12,792 bases of DNA from assembly GCA_902538695.1 (NCBI GenBank), contig CACBGC010000023.1, forward strand, positions 1 through 12,792, given 5' to 3'. This document shows, piece after piece, positions 1-5,882 of this stretch. The notes under the pieces are model-generated. The model saw only the letters and a list, made by a program, of their open reading frames with translations. It was not told the origin of the DNA and did not search any database. This stretch comes from an uncultured Synechococcaceae cyanobacterium. Its GTDB lineage: Bacteria; Cyanobacteriota; Cyanobacteriia; PCC-6307; Cyanobiaceae. Positions within the stretch are counted from its first letter, which is position 1. Each line of letters opens with the position of its first letter. Position numbers and translations under genes: made by a program.

Positions 1-1070
1 CTTACATATCCCATTTTGTGGTTATATGTTTGCGTTTTTAAAATCATATAATCCTCATCAAATATCTTATAAAAAATCTTTTTTTGATTCTCTTTAAATA
101 ATAAGATGTTGTTAAGTAGTTTATTTCGTAGAAATTTCCTATAGTGCCTAACTATTACTCTTGCTTGGTTATCTCCTAGTGGAATATGATCTAAAACTTG
201 TAAATATCTAGCTGCGGAAGGTTCTCCTTTATAAATTAATATCCGTCCAGGTGGAATATATTTTATCCGGATAAATTCATTTTTAGGATTGTTCTTGTAA
301 TAATAAATACTTTCAATATATTTAGGGGTAACATTAATTTTTTGGTTGAAACTAACTAGTACATTTTTATTAACATCTTTATCAGGAATTGTATCCCCAT
401 GAACCCAAAATAGATGAAGGATATCTAAGTGATTTTCAATTATCCTTGACCAATCACATTTAAAGTCGACTAATGCTTCTTCAAATACATAATCCTTTTC
501 TGAAAAACCATTATCAGTTAAATCGTAGTTACCTATTGGTGAATCTTCACTAATATTGTTTAAATCGGTGTCAGATTTTTTAGAGTAATGTACAAAAATA
601 TATCCATTCTTTTCTAGAGCTTTGTATTGAAATAAGTGAATTTTTTTTGCATAGTTATCGTAGTTATTATCAACTATATGACTACATGTAATTCTATCTA
701 AATTTTGGCAACTTCCACTAGATGAGAATTTGGCTCCATGATATGGACAGGTTATAACTCCATCTAAAAGTGTTCCTCCAAAAAAAGATGCCCCCCTATG
801 TGGACAAATATTTTTAATACACCTAACGTTTTCATTCTCATCTCTATATAGAACGAGAGGCTCATTAAAGAGTGAAAAATAATTCAGCTTATTTTTTTTT
901 AGTTCTTTTGAAGGACAAATTGCATACCAACCAAATAAACCTATTTTTAATTCATTTTGATTTTCTCTAATATCTAACGAGTCAATTTTTACTACCGTTC
1001 CTTTTTTAAATGGCTTAAGAACGGTATTAAAGTCTTTTGATTTAAAAAAATTAATTTGTCTGTTTTCCAT
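1..1070 (-). CDS. Rieske [2Fe-2S] non-haem iron oxygenase, PaO/Lls1/Tic55-like (partial, C-terminus outside window)
   Basis: A frame from ATG at 1070 stays open to the left edge, giving 356 complete codons. The Rieske cluster ligands are C89-P-H91 (in CPHRGAS) and C108-PY-H111 (in CPYHGAKF). The mononuclear iron motif N-x2-D-x2-H-x4-H is N213, D216, H219 and H224. Known members of this family (pheophorbide a oxygenase, Lls1, Tic55, chlorophyllide a oxygenase) use reduced cluster electrons and O2 to oxygenate tetrapyrroles or other ring compounds. The substrate here cannot be read from the sequence. Members usually run about 430-480 residues, so roughly 80-100 are missing, including the region where plant relatives carry a C-terminal CxxC. 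No clear Shine-Dalgarno (SD) site precedes the start. No neighbouring gene suggests a pathway. The oxygenase assignment is firm; the PaO-like subgroup is probable. Confidence 0.9.
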   Translation of the reverse strand, partial: MENRQINFFKSKDFNTVLKPFKKGTVVKIDSLDIRENQNELKIGLFGWYAICPSKELKKNKLNYFSLFNEPLVLYRDENENVRCIKNICPHRGASFFGGTLLDGVITCPYHGAKFSSSGSCQNLDRITCSHIVDNNYDNYAKKIHLFQYKALEKNGYIFVHYSKKSDTDLNNISEDSPIGNYDLTDNGFSEKDYVFEEALVDFKCDWSRIIENHLDILHLFWVHGDTIPDKDVNKNVLVSFNQKINVTPKYIESIYYYKNNPKNEFIRIKYIPPGRILIYKGEPSAARYLQVLDHIPLGDNQARVIVRHYRKFLRNKLLNNILLFKENQKKIFYKIFDEDYMILKTQTYNHKMGYV

Positions 1071-1227
1071 AAATTAATTTCTTTTTTAAATGACTGTTTA
1101 TCTTTCGGAACTATAACTCAAGTAAATAATCAATTTCTTATAAAAAGAAAATTCTCTATTATTTGTAGCAATAATTATGTAGTTATCGAAAAATATTGAG
1201 TCTCTATCGCATCTATGTATCTTTATT

Positions 1228-1422
1228 TCATGTTTTTTGTATCATTTGTGATTCTTTCAAATTTTTTATGTAATCAATAGCATCATCAATAGTTTTGTGG
1301 AAATTACATTGACCCAAATAACAACCTATAAATCTTAAAAATTTTCTCTTTCCACCACTAATTTCATATCTATGTATTGTTCCGCCATCTATAGGAGCGT
1401 AAATAAGTTCTGGTAATGCCAT
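1228..1422 (-). CDS. Small hypothetical protein, 64 residues
   Basis: I do not recognise this protein. It starts at ATG 1422 and has no signal peptide or membrane segment. The first half (PIDGGTIHRYEISGGKRKF) looks like a beta-rich strand-turn-strand, and the second half (KTIDDAIDYIKNLKES) an amphipathic helix. Two cysteines (C34, C39) lie close together in FIGCYLGQC. The non-repetitive composition and mixed alpha/beta pattern favour a real gene over a chance frame in AT-rich DNA. It lies on the same strand as the Rieske oxygenase, 157 bases upstream of it, but that gap argues against tight co-translation. Confidence 0.6.
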   Translation of the reverse strand: MALPELIYAPIDGGTIHRYEISGGKRKFLRFIGCYLGQCNFHKTIDDAIDYIKNLKESQMIQKT

Positions 1423-1588
1423 ATTAATTTTGTATTTAATACTTAATTTAAAAATAATTCATGTTTAAATACATTTCCATAGCTTAATACATATATTTAA
1501 TAATTAATTTACTTATTTTTATATAATTATTTGTTGAATACACATGTATTATTTGTTATCTATTAATTATTGATATGGATTTTTTATT
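1423..1588. other. Very AT-rich divergent intergenic region with a 6-2-6 palindrome
   Basis: This gap separates the minus-strand 64-residue gene from plus-strand genes and is almost entirely A and T. A perfect inverted repeat AATACA-CA-TGTATT lies at 1537-1550. Several TATAAT-like hexamers occur, but in DNA this AT-rich they carry little information. The palindrome could be a regulator site; nothing else supports that. Confidence 0.3.
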
Positions 1589-1684
1589 ATGCCAAAAGCA
1601 TTTAGGCGTTTTTTAAAAAAATTACCAAAAAAAGTTCAAACTATAAAATACTCATTTAGAGAGTTTTTATCATCCAAAATATGA
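1589..1684 (+). CDS. Possible 31-residue basic peptide
   Basis: The frame runs from ATG 1589 to TGA 1682-1684 and encodes MPKAFRRFLKKLPKKVQT followed by a short tail (IKYSFREFLSSKI). It is strongly basic (about nine K/R against one E) and could form an amphipathic helix. There is no recognisable SD site and no known family. An open frame of this length arises by chance, so it is kept only because the ordered R/K and hydrophobic spacing looks non-random. It could be a small RNA- or membrane-binding peptide, or not a gene. Confidence 0.3.
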   Translation: MPKAFRRFLKKLPKKVQTIKYSFREFLSSKI

Positions 1685-1792
1685 AATAGCTGTTCTGGTT
1701 AAAAAATTTTTTTAATTTCTATAATTTTTAATAAAACATAGTTGGCAGAGTTAAATTTTAAACTATATTAAATTTGCATTTTTTGAAATATT

Positions 1793-2134
1793 ATGATTCA
1801 AAGGGTTTTTGCGATATTCACTTTAACTTTGCTTTTTCTTTTTAGTAGTCCAGTTTACTCATTAGATACTTCTTCAAAAACTCTTGAAAAGTATACTAAA
1901 AAGATTTCTAGCAAGTTCACTAGAACTTACTGCAACACTACTAACTTCGGTATTTCTTATGAGGGAGCTTTGGCATTCGCTGTTGGAGAAACTAATAAGG
2001 AATTTAAAAATAATAAACTCAATAAGTTGATAGATTATTCTCTACTAAAAAATTCAATAGTTAATGATTTAGAAAATAATTGCCAGGTTTATGATTTCGA
2101 TATTAGTAATTTAGAAAATTTGAAGTTTAACTAG
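1793..2134 (+). CDS. Secreted/lumenal hypothetical protein with signal peptide, 113 residues
   Basis: The start at ATG 1793 gives a classic Sec signal peptide: a short basic n-region (MIQR), a hydrophobic core at about residues 5-17, and a likely cleavage site after S23 (SPVYS/LD). The mature part is about 90 residues, with a lysine-rich start, the segment NFGISYEGALAFAVGETN (51-68), and two cysteines (C47, C97) that could form one disulfide outside the cytoplasm. That layout suggests a small periplasmic or thylakoid-lumen protein; I cannot name a family. The following gene is convergent and its stop lies 21 bases away. The precise signal peptide and balanced composition make this a confident gene. 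Confidence 0.8.
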   Translation: MIQRVFAIFTLTLLFLFSSPVYSLDTSSKTLEKYTKKISSKFTRTYCNTTNFGISYEGALAFAVGETNKEFKNNKLNKLIDYSLLKNSIVNDLENNCQVYDFDISNLENLKFN

Positions 2135-2155
2135 AAAATATATATTGTAGGAGTC

Positions 2156-2338
2156 TTATTTTTTACCTATCCAATCATTTGGTTTCTCCATCATCCATTC
2201 GAAAACTCCCTTGGCATCAAGGTTTTTAGAAGCATAAACAAATAAAATTGGAAATATTAAAATTACTGCGCCAATAACTACTAACTCTATTTCACCGATC
2301 CCCATCTCAGTAACTGTTAAAGCAAAATAATTAAACAT
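2156..2338 (-). CDS. Small single-span membrane protein (about 60 residues)
   Basis: The open frame extends upstream to an ATG at 2395, but the first 19 residues there are low-complexity (N, I, F), so I favour ATG 2338, which gives 60 residues. ATG 2305 (49 residues, MGIGEIELVV...) is also possible. One transmembrane helix is clear (ELVVIGAVILIFPILFVYA), followed by a soluble tail (SKNLDAKGVFEWMMEKPND). A single helix preceded by GIGEIE and followed by a short charged tail resembles small accessory subunits of thylakoid or cytoplasmic membrane complexes. I cannot match it to a named Psb, Pet or Ndh subunit. It converges with the preceding secreted-protein gene. Confidence 0.7.
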   Translation of the reverse strand: MFNYFALTVTEMGIGEIELVVIGAVILIFPILFVYASKNLDAKGVFEWMMEKPNDWIGKK

Positions 2339-2491
2339 TATATTTATTGAATTAAAATTTATTTCTACATAATTTATAAAAAAATTTGTATGCATTCACT
2401 TTTTTATAAATTATCTTAATTATTTATAGCGAAGGATATTTGTATAAAGTACCTATTTTATTGACTCAGAAATTTTAATAACTTAAATAAT

Positions 2492-2495
2492 AAGG
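2492..2495 (+). promoter_or_regulatory. Ribosome binding site for the 49-residue gene
   Basis: AAGG lies nine bases before ATG 2505. SD sites are scarce among the small genes here, so this one supports translation of the short frame. Confidence 0.45.
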
Positions 2496-2504
2496 TTCCG
2501 TTTG

Positions 2505-2654
2505 ATGGTTATGAATTATGAAATTATTATTTTTACACCTATTTTTGCATTATTGACTGGATTTATAATATTGAGAATATTAAAAAAAAGAAAGAGATCA
2601 GCTAAAAGTATTTATAAATTAATAGATGATTTGGAAAAAAAATACATATATTGA
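2505..2654 (+). CDS. Small membrane protein, 49 residues, basic C-terminal tail
   Basis: The frame runs from ATG 2505 to TGA 2652-2654. A short N-terminus (MVMNYE) is followed by one hydrophobic helix (IIIFTPIFALLTGFIILRIL), then a strongly basic stretch (KKRKRSAK) and a charged helical tail ending in DDLEKKYIY. The positive-inside rule places the tail in the cytoplasm. M3 is an alternative start. Function is unknown and I recognise no family. It converges with the 98-residue gene on the other strand, with about 20 bases between the stop codons. Confidence 0.6.
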   Translation: MVMNYEIIIFTPIFALLTGFIILRILKKRKRSAKSIYKLIDDLEKKYIY

Positions 2655-2675
2655 TTTCTTTTGTAAGAAAAAAGA

Positions 2676-2972
2676 TTAATCAAATTCTATTCCAACTTCT
2701 TCTTTTAAATCTCTCTCCAAATCTGGAAGATGAGGTTCAACCCAATGATCTTTGTTATCAATTCCTGCTGCATTTACATAATTCATAATATGTTGATCAA
2801 CTTGCTTATAAAGATCATGCAAATTTAAATCCATACGAATATCATGTGCAATTTCAGAGACTTGTTTTTCTGTTAGACAATGATCTGGATGAAGTAAATC
2901 ACAACATGGAATTCTCTTCTCGATCAATTCATTTAGATTGATTTTTATTTCGTAATCTTGATGGACAGTCAT
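2676..2972 (-). CDS. Hypothetical soluble protein with clustered Cys/His, 98 residues
   Basis: It starts at ATG 2972. There is no signal peptide or membrane segment, and the protein is acidic and mostly helical by pattern. Its most notable feature is a Cys/His cluster, C23, C24, H28, H31 and C32 (in IPCCDLLHPDHCLTEKQ), followed by further histidines at H43, H52 and H61. The spacing CC-x3-H-x2-HC could bind a metal ion, but I know no family with exactly this pattern, so that is only an inference. The rest reads as amphipathic helices (QVSEIAHDIRMDLNLHDLYK). It may share a transcript with the 51-residue membrane protein 97 bases upstream on the same strand. Confidence 0.75.
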   Translation of the reverse strand: MTVHQDYEIKINLNELIEKRIPCCDLLHPDHCLTEKQVSEIAHDIRMDLNLHDLYKQVDQHIMNYVNAAGIDNKDHWVEPHLPDLERDLKEEVGIEFD

Positions 2973-3069
2973 TGAATTAATAGCTCTTTTTACTCTTATT
3001 CTAATTATGTTTAAGGGTTTGTATATCTTTAGTCAAGAAACAAAGTTCTTTAATGCATATACGGTAATT

Positions 3070-3225
3070 TTATATAAATAGATCTTCCAAATCTTTATAC
3101 AAATCATCATTCTCTTTTTGGTTTTCTATAAGTTCATGGTGATCAAGTGAAAGTTCTTTTTTTGAAGTATAGAAAAGATATCCAAGGGCTCCAAAGAGTA
3201 ATGTTGTTGGTAAAATCATTAGCAT
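3070..3225 (-). CDS. Small membrane-anchored protein, 51 residues
   Basis: The frame runs from ATG 3225 (M3 is an alternative) to TAA at 3070-3072. One short membrane helix (LMILPTTLLFGALGYLFYT) is followed by SKKELS and a charged, acidic helical tail (HHELIENQKENDDLYKDLED). The heptad-like spacing of L, I and Y in the tail suggests it could form a coiled coil or dock a partner. Orderly domain structure in so short a frame favours a real gene. It is divergent from the RHH-like gene at 3296, with a 70-base shared upstream region that holds the inverted repeat described separately. Confidence 0.65.
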   Translation of the reverse strand: MLMILPTTLLFGALGYLFYTSKKELSLDHHELIENQKENDDLYKDLEDLFI

Positions 3226-3247
3226 TAAATTGACTTATAATGAATAT

Positions 3248-3280
3248 AGTGCAACACTTATTACAGTCAAGTGCTGAACT
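3248..3280. promoter_or_regulatory. Imperfect 12-9-12 inverted repeat, candidate operator between divergent genes
   Basis: AGTGCAACACTT (3248-3259) and AAGTGCTGAACT (3269-3280) are reverse complements at 10 of 12 positions, separated by nine bases. The repeat ends 15 bases before the start of the RHH-like gene and begins 22 bases upstream of the divergent 51-residue gene. Two more copies of the same motif follow the RHH gene. An operator for that protein is the natural reading; a transcript hairpin is the alternative. Confidence 0.45.
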
Positions 3281-3295
3281 TTAATTAATTTTTAA

Positions 3296-3697
3296 ATGCC
3301 TACCAAGAAAAAAAGAGTTGGTTTTATTCCTAGAGAAGATGTTATGAGAATAATTGAAAAGTTGAGCACAGAGAACAATTTAAGTAATTCAAAAATAATA
3401 AGTATTTTGGTAGAAGAAGCACTTTCTATAAGAGGTATATTTAATAAAAAAAATGGTAAAGTAACCCAATCATATCAATCAAAAGACGATAATTCAAAAC
3501 CCTTATTTGATAATTCTGGTGATTTTACAGATAATGCAAAACTCTCAATTGATACTAACCCAGAAAATCATTTTATTTCTAGTAAATTAACCCATTTAAA
3601 TGAAGAGAATCAGGAGGCTTTTGACTTACAAACTTATAAAAAGTTTTTATCATTCCTAAAATTTCAGGAAATGATGGATAAATATAACACAAAATAA
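3296..3697 (+). CDS. Ribbon-helix-helix-like DNA-binding protein, 133 residues
   Basis: The N-terminal 47 residues have the shape of a ribbon-helix-helix domain: a basic strand (KKKRVGFIP, 4-12), a first helix (REDVMRIIEKLSTENN, 13-28), a turn at L29-S30-N31, and a second helix (SKIISILVEEALSIRG, 32-47). RHH proteins bind DNA as dimers through the strand and often repress their own genes. Residues 48-105 are polar, Asn/Ser/Asp-rich and probably disordered. Residues 110-130 form a predicted C-terminal helix (LQTYKKFLSFLKFQEMMDKY) that may oligomerise or bind a partner. Copies of an AAGTGNTGCACT-like motif lie on both sides. There is no SD site. It could instead be an antitoxin, but no toxin-like partner is evident. 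Fold assignment is by pattern only. Confidence 0.65.
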   Translation: MPTKKKRVGFIPREDVMRIIEKLSTENNLSNSKIISILVEEALSIRGIFNKKNGKVTQSYQSKDDNSKPLFDNSGDFTDNAKLSIDTNPENHFISSKLTHLNEENQEAFDLQTYKKFLSFLKFQEMMDKYNTK

Positions 3698-3718
3698 AGT
3701 GTTGCTAAGTGATGCACT
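3697..3718. repeat. Two direct copies of the AAGTGNTGC motif, 10 bases apart, downstream of the RHH-like gene
   Basis: AAGTGTTGC begins at 3697, at the last base of the stop codon, and AAGTGATGCACT begins at 3707. The spacing of exactly 10 bases would place both copies on the same face of the helix. The second copy matches the left arm of the upstream inverted repeat at 11 of 12 positions when reverse-complemented, and it holds the small palindrome AGTG-ATG-CACT. Confidence 0.45.
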
Positions 3719-3751
3719 GTGCGTTAAATTTAATTTGTATTCACTAGGAGA

Positions 3752-3765
3752 TTTTAATATTAAAA
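3752..3765. repeat. 14-base perfect AT palindrome
   Basis: TTTTAATATTAAAA is flanked by GAGA (3748-3751) and TCTC (3769-3772), giving a larger imperfect hairpin between the RHH-like gene and the 104-residue gene. It lacks a GC stem and a following T-run, so it is a poor terminator. It may be a regulator site or a by-product of AT-rich composition. Confidence 0.25.
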
Positions 3766-3819
3766 ATTTCTCACCATTTCAAAAATCTAAATTCATTAAT
3801 CTATAAAATATTTATTCTT

Positions 3820-4134
3820 ATGAGTTCATCTCTCCCATTTTTATCTGTAAATCTCCTCCCTCCAGAAAAGTTATATTGTAATTTTAGTTATTGGAGTTCT
3901 TTGTTCTCTCAGGATATGCAAATTTTATGGGATAGAGCGCATGGAGTACCTTTAGAAAATCTGCCAAAAGGGGTTTCTGATATGATTTTTCCTTATTTAT
4001 TGCTTGCACTCTCAGACTATAAGACTTCGCAAATAAATAAAATGAATGGAATAGGATTAGACAATCTATTAAGCCTTTGGTTTGATAAGTACTTATTAAA
4101 TAAAAATGGTTACTTCGAGCTAATTAAAAAATAA
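3820..4134 (+). CDS. Hypothetical protein, 104 residues
   Basis: It starts at ATG 3820 and is not recognised. The protein is aromatic-rich (several W, Y and F) with no signal peptide. Features in order are a proline-containing N-terminus (SLPFLSVNLLPPEKLYCNFS), a helix around SQDMQILWDRAHG, a hydrophobic patch (MIFPYLLLALSDYK) that is too short and interrupted for a confident membrane span, and a C-terminal helix (LDNLLSLWFDKYLLNKNGYF). It resembles a small all-helical soluble protein. It lies 122 bases after the RHH-like gene on the same strand, with the repeated AAGTG motif and an AT palindrome between them, so it may be a regulatory target of that protein. Confidence 0.6.
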   Translation: MSSSLPFLSVNLLPPEKLYCNFSYWSSLFSQDMQILWDRAHGVPLENLPKGVSDMIFPYLLLALSDYKTSQINKMNGIGLDNLLSLWFDKYLLNKNGYFELIKK

Positions 4135-4252
4135 TATTTAAAAGTAGCTATTAATATCAAATTTGATTGCTATAAAAATTTATTACGTTTAAAAATTTTT
4201 TAGTGATTCTTTCCTAATTCGCACATCAATAGTCCTGCTATAAATATATTAA

Positions 4253-4256
4253 AAGG
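4253..4256 (+). promoter_or_regulatory. Ribosome binding site for the 31-residue micro-gene
   Basis: AAGG (within AAAAGG) is four bases before ATG 4261 and seven before the adjacent ATG 4264. The spacing favours initiation at the second ATG. Confidence 0.4.
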
Positions 4257-4260
4257 TTTG

Positions 4261-4356
4261 ATGATGCATTCTTTAAATTTCTTTTTAGCAAATATGTGTA
4301 TTATCGTTTTGATAATGCAAATCAGGAGTGATATTAAATTAGGAAAAGCGAGATAA
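4261..4356 (+). CDS. Possible 30-31-residue membrane peptide
   Basis: ATG 4261 (or the adjacent ATG 4264) to TAA 4354-4356 encodes one hydrophobic helix (LNFFLANMCIIVLIMQI) followed by a basic tail (RSDIKLGKAR). An SD-like AAGG precedes it. Its stop codon is followed at once by the ATG of a second hydrophobic micro-gene. The hydrophobic-then-basic layout is that of a single-span small membrane protein with the tail inside. No family is recognised. It is too short for certainty. Confidence 0.4.
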   Translation: MMHSLNFFLANMCIIVLIMQIRSDIKLGKAR

Positions 4357-4428
4357 ATGAAATTTAATTCAACAACTTTAAGCTTGATATTAAACCTGTT
4401 ATTTTGCTTATTTATATTTATTATTTAA
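4357..4428 (+). CDS. Possible 23-residue hydrophobic peptide, directly abutting the previous frame
   Basis: ATG 4357 follows the preceding TAA with no gap and the frame ends at TAA 4426-4428. The peptide begins MKFNSTT and is hydrophobic to its end (LSLILNLLFCLFIFII), i.e. one membrane helix and little else. Stop-start adjacency would allow re-initiation by the same ribosome. Cyanobacteria are known to have functional membrane subunits of 29-40 residues, so the size is near the lower limit. A chance AT-rich frame is a serious alternative. Confidence 0.3.
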   Translation: MKFNSTTLSLILNLLFCLFIFII

Positions 4429-4531
4429 TTTTATAGTATTTGTTAGTTTACAAAAAATTCAAAAATTAATTTTCAAATTTGGTTGACTTTTATTGTTAAT
4501 GCGATGATAATGGCAAAAATAAATTATTATT

Positions 4532-4705
4532 GTGAATCTTCTTTCAGATACTTTTGATGATTTTGTTGATGATCTACTTTCATCCGATGTTAATTTGTTA
4601 AAAGGGGAACTTGATTTTCTTCTTATGCAACATTTATTTAATTCTATAGATTTGAAGCTTATAAATAAAAATGAAACTTTAGATAACGAATCATTAGCTG
4701 CTTAA
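4532..4705 (+). CDS. Possible acidic small protein, 57 residues, GTG start
   Basis: The only initiation codon after the in-frame TAA at 4520-4522 is GTG 4532, unless ATT is used. The product is acidic and helical (NLLSDTFDDFVDDLLSSD, then LLKGELDFLLMQHLFNSIDL) with regularly spaced leucines, which suggests an amphipathic helical hairpin. It ends in a polar tail (NKNETLDNESLAA). There is no SD site. The stop codon is four bases before the ATG of the 34-residue frame, which suggests coupling. The regular hydrophobic pattern makes chance less likely. The family is not recognised. Confidence 0.5.
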   Translation: MNLLSDTFDDFVDDLLSSDVNLLKGELDFLLMQHLFNSIDLKLINKNETLDNESLAA

Positions 4706-4709
4706 TTTT

Positions 4710-4814
4710 ATGAAATTTTTTTATGAAAAGTTTTGGGTTCCAGTTTTTGGTTATATTCTTTCTAAATTTGTTTTTTTAATAGAAGGTAAAAAGCAGGACT
4801 CCAAAAAAAAATAG
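4710..4814 (+). CDS. Possible 34-residue peptide with amphipathic/hydrophobic core and lysine tail
   Basis: The frame runs from ATG 4710 to TAG 4812-4814. An aromatic hydrophobic segment (FFYEKFWVPVFGYILSKFVF) is followed by LIEGKKQDSKKK. It could associate with or cross the membrane once, with the lysine tail in the cytoplasm. It begins four bases after the stop of the 57-residue frame, consistent with translational coupling. Not recognised. Confidence 0.4.
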   Translation: MKFFYEKFWVPVFGYILSKFVFLIEGKKQDSKKK

Positions 4815-4935
4815 ATTAATTACTTTTTTATTCATTAAGTATTTTTAAATACATAATCTATTTGAGTATATTTTGATAACAACAAAAGTAGTGCTTTAAT
4901 TTTAGGATCATATGCATGGTTGAGATATAACTAAA

Positions 4936-4949
4936 TTGCTTTTTAGCAA
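4936..4949 (+). other. Small hairpin ahead of the 59-residue gene
   Basis: TTGCT-TTTT-AGCAA forms a five-base stem ending seven bases before ATG 4956. It could affect initiation, but the stem is short. The surrounding gap, 4815-4955, holds no other recognisable element. Confidence 0.2.
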
Positions 4950-4955
4950 ATTAAA

Positions 4956-5135
4956 ATGAACAAAAATAACATGTTGAAGCCATATACAGTGCATTATCGT
5001 GATTTTCAAAATATAAGATTAGAAAATTGTTTTTATGCTTCTGACGCTTATGAGGCTAGAACACTAGCAATGGAATTTAATAAGTATATAAATGAACATC
5101 CAAACAGTATTGACCTAATAAGATGCGAAAAATGA
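4956..5135 (+). CDS. Small hypothetical protein, 59 residues
   Basis: The frame runs from ATG 4956 to TGA 5133-5135; M6 (ATG 4971) is a likely alternative start, giving 54 residues that begin MLKPYTVHYRDF. It reads as a beta strand (KPYTVHYRDFQNIRLENCFY), a helix (ASDAYEARTLAMEFNKYINE) and a final strand (SIDLIRC). This compact fold has the look of a conserved small cytosolic protein, and no membrane segment is present. I do not know its function. It converges with urtE, whose stop codon is 34 bases away. Confidence 0.65.
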   Translation: MNKNNMLKPYTVHYRDFQNIRLENCFYASDAYEARTLAMEFNKYINEHPNSIDLIRCEK

Positions 5136-5169
5136 ATAAGGTTTTTATAAATTTTAAATAATAATCTAT

Positions 5170-5880
5170 TTAAACACTCAAGAACTTATCTATGACTGCT
5201 TGACTCAACTCACTAGTATTTCCGCTAGCAACAATACCTCCTCGTTGCATCGCATAATATCTATTGGCTTGTCTTACAAAGTGCAAGTGTTGTTCTACTA
5301 ATAAAACACCAATTCCTGTATCTTTAATTATCTGATTGATTGCATTTTCTATGTCTAAAACTATATTTGGCTGAATACCTTCCGTTGGTTCGTCTAGCAA
5401 TAGAAGTTGAGGTTTGCCTAGCAATGCTCTTGCAATAGCCAATTGCTGTTGTTGTCCTCCACTAAGATCTCCTCCTTTCCTTTGAAGAAAATCTTTAAGG
5501 ATTGGGAAGAGATCATAGATAAATGGATCTATTTTCTTATTCTTAGATAATCCTCCTGGTAGGGACTCCATCCCTAACATAAGATTCTCTTCAACTGATA
5601 GGTATGGAATAATTTCTCTCCCTTGAGGAACGTAAGCCATTCCTTGCCTGGCCCTCTGATGAGGTGCTTTTCTATTAATATTTTCACCAATCAAATAAAT
5701 ATCTCCTTTTTTTTGTTTTAACAAACCAATTAGTGATTTCAATAAAGTTGTTTTGCCAACTCCATTTCTTCCAATTAAACAAACCATTTCTCCTGATTTA
5801 ACGTTTAAATCTACATCTCTAAGAATATGACTCTCGCCATAATAAGTATTTAACGATTTTATTTCGAGTAAATTTTCCAT
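5170..5880 (-). CDS. urtE: Urea ABC transporter ATP-binding protein UrtE
   Basis: This is one of the two cytoplasmic ATPases of the urea importer, a member of the LivF-like half of the branched-chain amino acid/urea (HAAT) family. Its 236 residues match the usual length. It has Walker A at 37-45 (GRNGVGKTT), Q-loop Q86 (VPQGREIIPYLSVEENL), signature LSGGQQQ at 139-145, Walker B ending D163-E164 (LLLLDEPTEGIQP) and the switch histidine H198 (LLVEQH). The VPQGREI and EGIQP segments are typical of UrtE/LivF. It is last in the urtABCDE operon, two bases after the urtD stop codon, with the SD site GAGGA just upstream. No GC-rich terminator follows; only A/T runs lie before the convergent 59-residue gene. 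Confidence 0.96.
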   Translation of the reverse strand: MENLLEIKSLNTYYGESHILRDVDLNVKSGEMVCLIGRNGVGKTTLLKSLIGLLKQKKGDIYLIGENINRKAPHQRARQGMAYVPQGREIIPYLSVEENLMLGMESLPGGLSKNKKIDPFIYDLFPILKDFLQRKGGDLSGGQQQQLAIARALLGKPQLLLLDEPTEGIQPNIVLDIENAINQIIKDTGIGVLLVEQHLHFVRQANRYYAMQRGGIVASGNTSELSQAVIDKFLSV

Positions 5881-5882
5881 AA

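Noticed and set aside
1165..1178. GTA-N8-TAT, one base off an NtcA site, upstream of the Rieske gene
   Set aside because: No properly spaced -10 follows for the minus-strand gene and one-mismatch sites are common in DNA this AT-rich.
4281..4951. Exact 13-base repeat CTTTTTAGCAAAT at 4281-4293 and 4939-4951
   Set aside because: AT-rich 13-mers are expected to recur by chance in a window this size, and the flanking contexts differ (one inside a frame, one in a spacer).
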